Assembly: GCF_029227915.1 (NCBI RefSeq)
Contig: NC_079884.1
Location: forward strand, 15,750,001 to 15,810,000
DNA from: Hydractinia symbiolongicarpus
Taxonomy: Eukaryota > Cnidaria > Hydrozoa > Anthoathecata > Hydractiniidae
Reading direction: 5' to 3'
Length of the DNA stretch: 60,000 bases
The notes under the pieces are model-generated. The model saw nothing but the letters and a program-made list of their open reading frames with translations, made no database searches and had not been told where the DNA came from. Numbering within the stretch: the first letter of the stretch is position 1; each line of letters starts with the position of its first letter. A program made the translations under genes and the position numbers. Of this stretch, positions 52,901 through 60,000 are shown in pieces.

Positions 52901-55900
52901 TAAATGTGAAAAGAATTGTACTCTATGGACATAAAAATACATCACACTATCCTGCAAAAGTTCCATTCTTTGAAAGATTTTGTAGGTAGCTAGCTATAGC
53001 TTGTTACATCATAATTCGTGCTCATAAAAGGAGAGAAATTTGGAAACTAAGGTATAGCTAGCTATTAAAAAAGAGGAATAATAACATAAGTCATAGGTTA
53101 GAGCTAGCCATGGGATGGGGAGCAGGCCTTGGTTGCTAACATTAGCTAGGTAACAGTAGCTAAGACACCCAGTGAAATATACTTAAACTGAGAACATTTA
53201 GCTAAAACTAAAGCTAGCTATTTATGCTTAGTAAAACACATATAAAGAGAAACTATATAGTAATGTAAAAATAATAACATTACAGTGAGTTCAACAAACC
53301 AAAGTTTTCCGTTTGTTAGTCAGCTAACAGCTTTATGTAGCATTTTGAATTTTAGGACAAATACATTAGTTACGTGCCAGGGGATACATTAATTATGCAA
53401 CAAAATGTAAACAAATATGCTGGCTAGGTTTTTAAAAAAAACACGTTAAAATATAAAACTTTAAGAATTTGAGGCTTAAGTGGCTTTTCCTGGAAAATGC
53501 GAGTCTGCTTGCTCCAGCGACATAAAAACTAAACGTCTAAAAATATCAAAGTTCTTATTATTTGTGACTTCAAATCCACTTCAAACTCTAGCCTTCATTT
53601 ACTACTTCTAACTTTACTTTACCTCTAGCTCCACTTCCAACTTCACTTTTCTACTTCTTTACTTGAACTTTTTTCTTTTCAAATATGCTTTTTTGAACCA
53701 CTTTTTTTACTTTTTTTCAAGATAAAGAGATCGTTCTTTTGTGGGGTTTTTTGGTGGCGAAAAGACAACATTTTTCGAAAGTTCACCATTAAATTTATTT
53801 CAGCAAATCAAATTCAGCTGTTTTCCTCACGTGATGTAAACAAAGAACCCCTAGCAAAATGAACACATCCACTATGACTGTCACATGCACTTCGTATTAT
53901 TATATAAGATGATATCAATTATATTCAGTATATACATTACACGGACTTCCATATTCTTTTTATATTATATAATAATCAGTATATCAGGTTTCTTTTGAAG
54001 GTGTCATTGACATGTATATGTCATATTGCTTACATCTGTTTGAAATATTCAAAAGACATTACGTTGGCTTGCCTGTTTGCAAATGAGCCAGAACTCTTGT
54101 TAGCAGGTCAGTAAAAAAAATCTGTTCAAAGCCAAACGTCTTGTTTGCAAACGCCACTATACCACCCTAGTTTAAAACGCTTCAAACCTTTTGTAGAAAA
54201 TAAGCAACATTCACAAATTATATGCACTCTAGGTTTTTGTTACAATTTTGGCATTTCATTATTTTTTGTGTGAAAAATCATCTGAAAAACACTACTGGTT
54301 CTGTACATCCAGATTGTTGCTCAATATATACTTCCTAAACAAGCTTGTGTATGATCAATCTTAAAAAAAATGAGTTTAAGCATTTTAAATATTTGTTTCA
54401 CATAAGAAAATAAATAAAAATTTTAAAAAAATTGCTCATGAATATTTAATGTGAACAGCTTAAGAGAATCTTTAACGATGGAATATTTTCTTTACCCTAT
54501 TTTCAGTGCTACTTTTAAATATCTACTTACTGCAGTAAATTTAAATAACTGAATTATTAATTTGTAACCTGCTAAAGTTTTAAAAAAATAAATGTAGGTT
54601 GTTCAAAAATCAAGAAGGAAAATCATGATTATCAGGTCTTGTATACCGTATTAATGCAAAAGATAACAAAGGTTTGCTGTCACCTATAGATAAACTGTGT
54701 TTAATGGTGGTGTTGGTGATAGCAGATTGTCTTCATGATTCTTTTAAAAATATATTGTTTTTAATGGCTGGCTACTCTATGTCAGCACGGTGATTGTATA
54801 CTTTGTATTGAAAGAATTTAAGTATAACTAAGCAAATTTGGGGTAATTTTTGTCAAATTATTTGTTTAAAGTCATTAATTAATTTCAAATGTTAAAACTG
54901 TCACATTACAATTAAAATTGTCTTTGTTTTGAAGTAGTTTCACATTTGTTTAAAATTGTGTTTAAAAACTATATGAATTCATTCAACACTGTTGAAATCA
55001 TTTTAAAACACTTCCAGCCTAATCAAATTATTACATTTCATTTTGCCATTTTCTAATGTAAGGTTGTAATCCAAATTATTTGATATCCTTTATTGCAACT
55101 TATTTTAACATTGTCGTAATGTAGAAAGATAAAAATCCAGCGTGATTAGTTCCAAAACTATCAAAAAAGGATTTTAGAAAGCTGAAATTTGGCCAAAAAC
55201 TATAATGGGTCTTGTTGCTTTCTACACATTTTGGCTAATGTGTGGCACAATATTCAATAATTCATAATTGTAATAAAAAGCTTCAAACCTTAAATTATAA
55301 TCTCTTTTAATATAAACACTTCAATATACATATGAAATTAACATTGCTCAACTCTTACACTGTGTGTGCCACATAATTAATGTATTCACTTGCAAAAACC
55401 ATAGTCCAGAAATTCCATTTAGTCCAAACTTCCAATCTCCATTAGCTAAATATTCGTTTACTGCCTTCAGAGGAAAATAAAGACATTTTGTATACATAAC
55501 AATATCGATAGAACAGAAAAGTTGTTTCGGTGTTTCCTCAGTTATTTATACTTGACTTGCATACCATTGGTGTTGCAATTTTATAAATCATTGTGTTTTT
55601 AGTGGTTATATAATTTCTTTTGTGAGCCATGCGAAGGTGATAGAATTTTCTTCAGAACCACGATAATGTGGAACACTGCCTAATAATATTGGTGTGTTTT
55701 TTTTCTTTTAGCAACTGAAGCACATGATGATGACGGCTTGCCACACACATTGGAACATTTGATATTTATGGGAAGTGAAGATTATCCATACAAGGTAAAT
55801 GAAACCTTACTGATTGAATGAAACTAATTATTTATGATATTATTGTACCTGTAATTTAAATAAAATCGTATTTGTATTGTTTTTCACTACGGTCCCCCTT

Positions 55901-58900
55901 TGACGCAGGATTGTGTTGGTAATATATACATGTTGCTGATATTTTAGGTGTTGTGCAGTTGTAAAGTTGACAAAATTTTTAAAAAGTAAATGCATTTAAA
56001 TGTCAAAAACCACCATTGCATTATTAACACATTTTCACTTATTTTTATTTTTAAGAATGAACTTGATTTTAGCATATTATTTTGTGTTATAGGGAATGCT
56101 TGACTTATTTGCAAATCGGTGTTTAGCGCAGGGAACAAATGCCTGGACAGCAACTGACCATACCTGTTATACGATGACAACCGCTGGAAGTGAAGGCTTC
56201 CTTAATCTGCTTCCAATATACTTAGATCACATATTATACCCAACTGTTACTGTAAGTTTGTTTTGCCCCTGTTTGATGTCATATGGAGATCTCTAAAGTG
56301 TACTTTTGGCTTATTTGATGGAAAAATATAAGCTTGATTTATTCACACTGAAAACTGGTCTTCAGAACAGGCCAAAGTGAGACAAAATAACAGGAGATTA
56401 AAGATAGCCACAGTAACCAGGCAGTTCCAAATGTTTGCTTAGTAAAACCAAGGAAATTTAAAAGGGGTTGCAGTGTTGTTAAATTCCTTTAAATATTAGC
56501 ATAGATATTTTAATTTATTATTGCAAAGATTTTGGCAGAAAATTCTTTCAGGTATGGCTGCTTTTTGTCTTTTTTTGCAGTCGGTTGATTTTATGTAACA
56601 TCCCTGGACAGTTTTGGCTAGGTTTGTTCTAGAGTACCGTATTTTCGTATAACCCACAGCTCAGCTTTTTTAGGGACTTATGAACTAGATGCTATCAGAT
56701 AGCCCGCACCTTCGTATAACTCGCATAAAATTTCAATCAATGTGTTTTACCAACCGCACCTTTGCATAACCCGCATCGTGTTAAGAAAAAAATTCAACGT
56801 ATTTTTACTTACCTCAATCATTTTATACTCATGTGCGTGTGTTCTGTTTTTTCATGCTGGAGACAAGTGGGGGACGTTTAAACTCGTTAACCTCAAACAT
56901 GAGAACCAAGTGTCTGAACTAGCGACTCTCTTATTCTTAACTTCCTTGTCTCCGATTGGCGAAATAATAATGAATTAAAATTAATTTGACAAGTCGATCT
57001 TCTGCTAATGCCAGCAGTACCAAATCGGACAATGCTGTTTTCTTTTAATTTGTAAACATTAGTTTCAGTCAATCATAACTCTTCCTGCGATTGAACAAAC
57101 AAACAAATAAAAAAACATTCTATCAGGTTATAAACCTAAAGTAAAATCTCTGGGTTTTTTTATGTATATTTAAGTTTTTTTGGCATAAAAATAAACAACA
57201 TAATAATTATCACAGATTGTCTGTAACAACGATATGCGGAACATTCTTTTCTAATGTTTATAGAATTTTGTTATCACAGTGTGCAGGATAAAATGAATGG
57301 CGGCTATAAGGAGGAGAGCGTGTGTCTAATTAATTGTATTTTATATTTATTTTTCATATTTTTAGTGGCCACCTGTTGCTCGAAGGTAGCGAAGATAAAA
57401 GAGAAAATTATTATCTATACTTTAATTTTAACATTTTTCAAAATTTTTAACAGGAATTAATAATTAAGTCCTGGGCACTAGGTTGTAAAATATGTGTCAA
57501 TTAAACCTAAAAATGATACCTGCTATATTGCTTTATTACTAATAGCAAATCATTTCAATGTGCTCAATGTGATTGCAAAGATATAAATAGATTAGAATTA
57601 CATTCAACACAAAAGAAAAATGATCTCCAGAATTGTGTTTCAGAGAGAGCTCGTAATATTAACAATGGCAAGCAATAGAAAGTTAAAGAAAGCAATTTCA
57701 CTGTGTAAAAAAAAAATTAAATCACATAGTTGAAGTAAGATTACGTAGATATAGGATGGCGCATGCAGTTATATTAATGTACACATTTTATCCCGTGGGT
57801 ACTATTTTCTTCATTAATGTATAAACTTTAAGTTTCACAATAAATGACAGAAAATATAAAACTTATCACATAACCCGCACCACTATATAACCCGCACCAA
57901 GGATGGAAGTTGTAAAAATCAACTTATAACCCGCGGGTTATATACCGGAAAATACGGTAGATGAAAAATGATATTTTTTGTCTATACCAAAGAATAATAA
58001 CAGCACAGACAAAACCAACAAATCAGTAATCAGAGAGGCACAAAAGGAACAGAGCTCTAACACGTATTCTTGATAATTTTTTTAGGAATCCGCATATATA
58101 ACTGAAGTCCATCATGTAAATGGCGAGGGGGAAGATGCTGGTGTAGTGTACTGTGAAATGCAAGCTCGTGAAAACTCGGGTTATAGTCGTACCTTTCTTG
58201 AGTTTCTACGCAGCATGTATCCTGGTCATTGTGGATACAAGGTGATGTGAAAGCAATTTATCAAACTAATAATTATTTTTGAATGATGTTATTTTTTATT
58301 TTTTTGATAGTTATGTTGCAGTTCAGTAGTCTACAAAAAAAAATGATAATAAAACAGCTTAATTATATATGGTTTAGAGTGAAACTGGTGGAATAATGAA
58401 AAACTTGCGTGAAAGTTGCTCTCACAAGAAGGTAACTTTTTGTATCATTATTATTTTTTTGGGAAAATAACTTGTATAAAGATTAAAAGTGTCTACATTG
58501 TGTAAAATTTATTATCTTAGGCTCCACATTTTTAGAAGTACATTTAGATTTATTGCTTATTTCTTATGAAATACAAAACCTGCATCACATCTTATGTATA
58601 AAGAGAGCTTTGATTTTGATGTATAGTAAAAAAAATTGTAGGATCTGTTATCTCTTTCAGGTTTCTGACTACCATTCTGAATTTTATCGCCCTGAGAACC
58701 TTTGTTTAATAATCACTGGGAATGTGAATGCTGAAGATGTATTCCGTGTTGTACAACCATTTGAGGAAAAAATCGAAAGCAAAGTAGGTTAATTGTACCA
58801 TGCTTTCCATTTCTAACCTATCATGTAGTCAGGGCTCGTAGTTCCTCCCCTCCAAATTTATTTTTCTATTAATAATTATTTATTACTGAGACAAAGTTCC

Positions 58901-60000
58901 TACCTGCACATAGAAAATACCTTAAAAATTTAAAAATACTACCTTGAACTGCCGTTCTTTTAGCTCCCAGTGTTTAACCTAAAATTTGAATAGACATTCC
59001 TCTCTTTTGAACGCCTATCTATCTTTGCTAAGCACCTGGAAGGAGAATGATGAAATAATGTTTATCGTTACCTGCTGACGACTGTTGCTTCAAATAAATG
59101 GTTTCTAAGGTGAAATAACAAGACTTATTTGTTAAGCTAATAAGTTCATTTAAAGGTTTCTTGTTTAAATTATGGTTTCCACAATTTGTGCAAACTCTAT
59201 GTAATTTAAAGCTGCACTAAATTTCCAACTAAATGATATAGTTAGGGGTTGCCTTTATTCAGAATTGTATTATAGTTTGCACAATTTAAGGCTCAAAAAA
59301 AAAAAAGATAATATGCAAACATATGTAGCATGCTGATGTCAGAATCTTGCAATAAAACAATAGACATAGTCACTTGGCAGCATATTGACAAACACGAGAG
59401 AGAACAGTGAGAATAAAATCAGTCACAGAACTTTATTTAATGAGCAATCATACAGAAAACAGGGGTGCATCATATTATGTCATATAACTTCGCATAAGGA
59501 ATATACTTAATGATAAACGTGGTTTCATGAATAAATTTCCGGTTCTAAAGTTTAAAAATATTTTGTGAGGTAGCTTCCAGCTATGTTTAGCAACTTTTAA
59601 GTTAACTTAGAAAGTTACCTGTTGATACAGAAGGTGATGCTGAATTTAAATATAACTTATGAGTGAACAAACGGTTTTATTGTTACAGTTTTTATTTTCC
59701 TGTAAATAGATCCACCCTTCCTTGTTCGTTCATCGGTGTCTGCCATTTTGATTTTTCTTGAGGGGAATTGTTTTTTGTCATAAGTAACATGCATTGATTA
59801 ATAAAAAAAGTTATAAACATTCCTTAGAAAAAATAACTGTGTCATCTTTGCTTTGCCCTTATATAATCGCATATTATCTTTAACCAGTATTTTTATTTTA
59901 TTTAACAGGGCAGACTTCCTCCACATGTTAGACCATGGATGAACGAAGTACCTCCCCTAGGTAATGCTGAAGAAAAGAAACATATCATATTTGCCACTGA
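49834..60000 (+). CDS. M16-family zinc metallopeptidase gene, seven exons visible, partial
   Basis: Exons are at 49,834-49,986 (ATG 49,848), 55,712-55,794, 56,093-56,251, 58,086-58,241, 58,378-58,431, 58,661-58,783 and 59,909 to beyond the edge. All junctions are AG/GT and all phases join. The protein has the inverted zinc motif HTLEH at residues 58-62. A downstream acidic cluster ends in YCEM (Glu 151), a candidate third zinc ligand, and M16 folding-domain segments follow. The sequence resembles the uncharacterised C05D11.1-like branch of M16, large cytosolic or mitochondrial oligopeptidases. No stop or frameshift is seen, so it looks functional. The exon starting with a 14-nt leader after an acceptor implies an upstream 5' exon. 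Confidence 0.9.
50622..51328 (+). repeat. Dispersed repeat family, short copy
   Basis: It starts ACTAGTCGATAAAGCC and ends near GTATTATTATATA. Internally it carries GCTGAT-AAAATAGGATCATG blocks and a TGACGTCATCA palindrome. The ends are shared with 51,591-53,908. No open reading frame of note is present. Confidence 0.6.
51591..53908 (+). repeat. Dispersed repeat family, long copy
   Basis: It has the same start (ACTAGTCGATAAGCC) and end (ATGAACACATCCACT, then CGTATTATTATATA) as the short copy but about 1.6 kb more interior. The interior contains loosely periodic ACACAAAATGT-type blocks (52,040-52,800) and GCTA-rich stretches near 52,990-53,220. No protein is recognised. Confidence 0.55.
55712..55794 (+). 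CDS. M16 peptidase exon with HxxEH zinc motif
   Basis: It completes codon 47 and encodes residues to 74. LPHTLEHLIFMGSEDYPYK contains both zinc-binding histidines and the catalytic glutamate of the inverted M16 motif. Confidence 0.95.
56093..56251 (+). CDS. M16 peptidase exon 3
   Basis: 53 codons (residues 75-127), in phase. GMLDLFANRCLAQGTNAWT and the LLPIYLDHILYP helix are typical of the region following the zinc motif. Confidence 0.95.
56635..57959 (+). mobile_element. 1.33-kb TA-flanked non-autonomous element, copy 2
   Basis: The inverse-oriented twin of 47,230-48,571, sitting in the intron between peptidase exons 3 and 4. Its left terminus lacks about 17 bp present in copy 1, including part of the CCGGTATAT block. 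The right terminus is intact. TA is duplicated at both ends. Confidence 0.85.
58086..58241 (+). CDS. M16 peptidase exon 4
   Basis: 52 codons (residues 128-179). It contains VHHVNGEGEDAGVVYCEMQ, where Glu 151 is the best candidate for the distal zinc ligand. Confidence 0.95.
58378..58431 (+). CDS. M16 peptidase exon 5 (18 codons)
   Basis: A short in-phase exon encoding SETGGIMKNLRESCSHKK, with clear TTTAG acceptor and GTAACT donor. Confidence 0.9.
58661..58783 (+). CDS. M16 peptidase exon 6
   Basis: 41 codons. VSDYHSEFYRPENLCLIITG is the common M16 segment of helix followed by the strand LIITGNV. Confidence 0.95.
59909..60000 (+). CDS. M16 peptidase exon 7 (cut by window edge)
   Basis: The acceptor TTAACAG is at 59,908. 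The reading RLPPHVRPWMNEVPPLG and then HIIFATD is open to the edge. Confidence 0.9.

Larger units (their letters stand above)
49987..55711. other. Large first coding intron (5.7 kb)
   Basis: It holds two copies of the ACTAGTCGATAA-type repeat (50,622-51,328 and 51,591-53,908). The remainder (53,909-55,711) is AT-rich DNA without recognisable features. No gene is nested in it. Confidence 0.7.

Overview
This window is animal nuclear DNA. The right third holds an intron-bearing gene for an M16-family zinc metallopeptidase with standard GT/AG junctions, and the rest is mostly layered transposable elements. The AT-rich host sequence, abundant Maverick/Polinton (adintovirus-like) elements, THAP/P-like and Ginger-like transposons, LINEs and a tRNA-like relic suggest an invertebrate. 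A cnidarian, perhaps a hydrozoan, is my best guess, but that is inference and no species marker is visible.

Positions 1-13,550 are GC-richer than the rest and hold the decayed remains of two related Polinton-like elements joined tail to tail near 4,905-4,940. A1 (1 to about 4,910) carries a broken 192-aa-family gene, a glycine-rich membrane protein gene, a minor structural protein gene, a coiled-coil/amphipathic protein gene, a major capsid protein gene, a small coiled-coil protein gene and a truncated integrase. A2 (about 4,910 to 13,550) carries a SAP-PolB polymerase cut before its last catalytic motif, then second diverged copies of the coiled-coil, minor structural, membrane and 192-aa genes in mirror-image order, plus a second structural gene and a zinc-ribbon gene. 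A 563-bp element flanked by GTAT splits one of these genes.

Positions 14,759-31,493 form a complete Maverick/Polinton (element B) with about 112-bp terminal inverted repeats. It has candidate structural genes, a major capsid protein, a packaging ATPase, several small membrane or coiled-coil proteins, an rve integrase, two SAP-type proteins and a protein-primed type B DNA polymerase ending against the right repeat. Many genes carry stops or frameshifts, so the copy is probably dead. A 741-bp TTAA-flanked piggyBac-like element sits in the left terminal repeat, and the right repeat preserves the empty site.

The most interesting unexplained signal is that perfect, sequence-unrelated inverted repeats lie at or just past many gene ends in element B and at the matching convergent junctions of A1 and A2. 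This resembles the hairpin rule for transcript 3' ends described for mimiviruses. Element B also has an 18-bp upstream motif shared by two genes (looser at a third) and an array of 11-bp units, many of them palindromic, behind the ATPase gene.

Positions 31,500-37,240 contain a decayed THAP-domain transposase, a C2H2 protein with transposon-like motifs and an rve integrase of Ginger/KRBA2 type. Positions 37,240-47,230 are mostly non-coding, with a tRNA-like relic, two 5'-truncated LINEs pointing away from each other, a long (TTA)n tract and a 20-bp minisatellite. From 49,834 to the right edge the M16 peptidase gene runs on the plus strand; seven exons are visible and it continues past the edge. 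One of two inverted copies of a 1.33-kb TA-flanked non-autonomous element lies in its third intron, the other upstream of its first coding exon.
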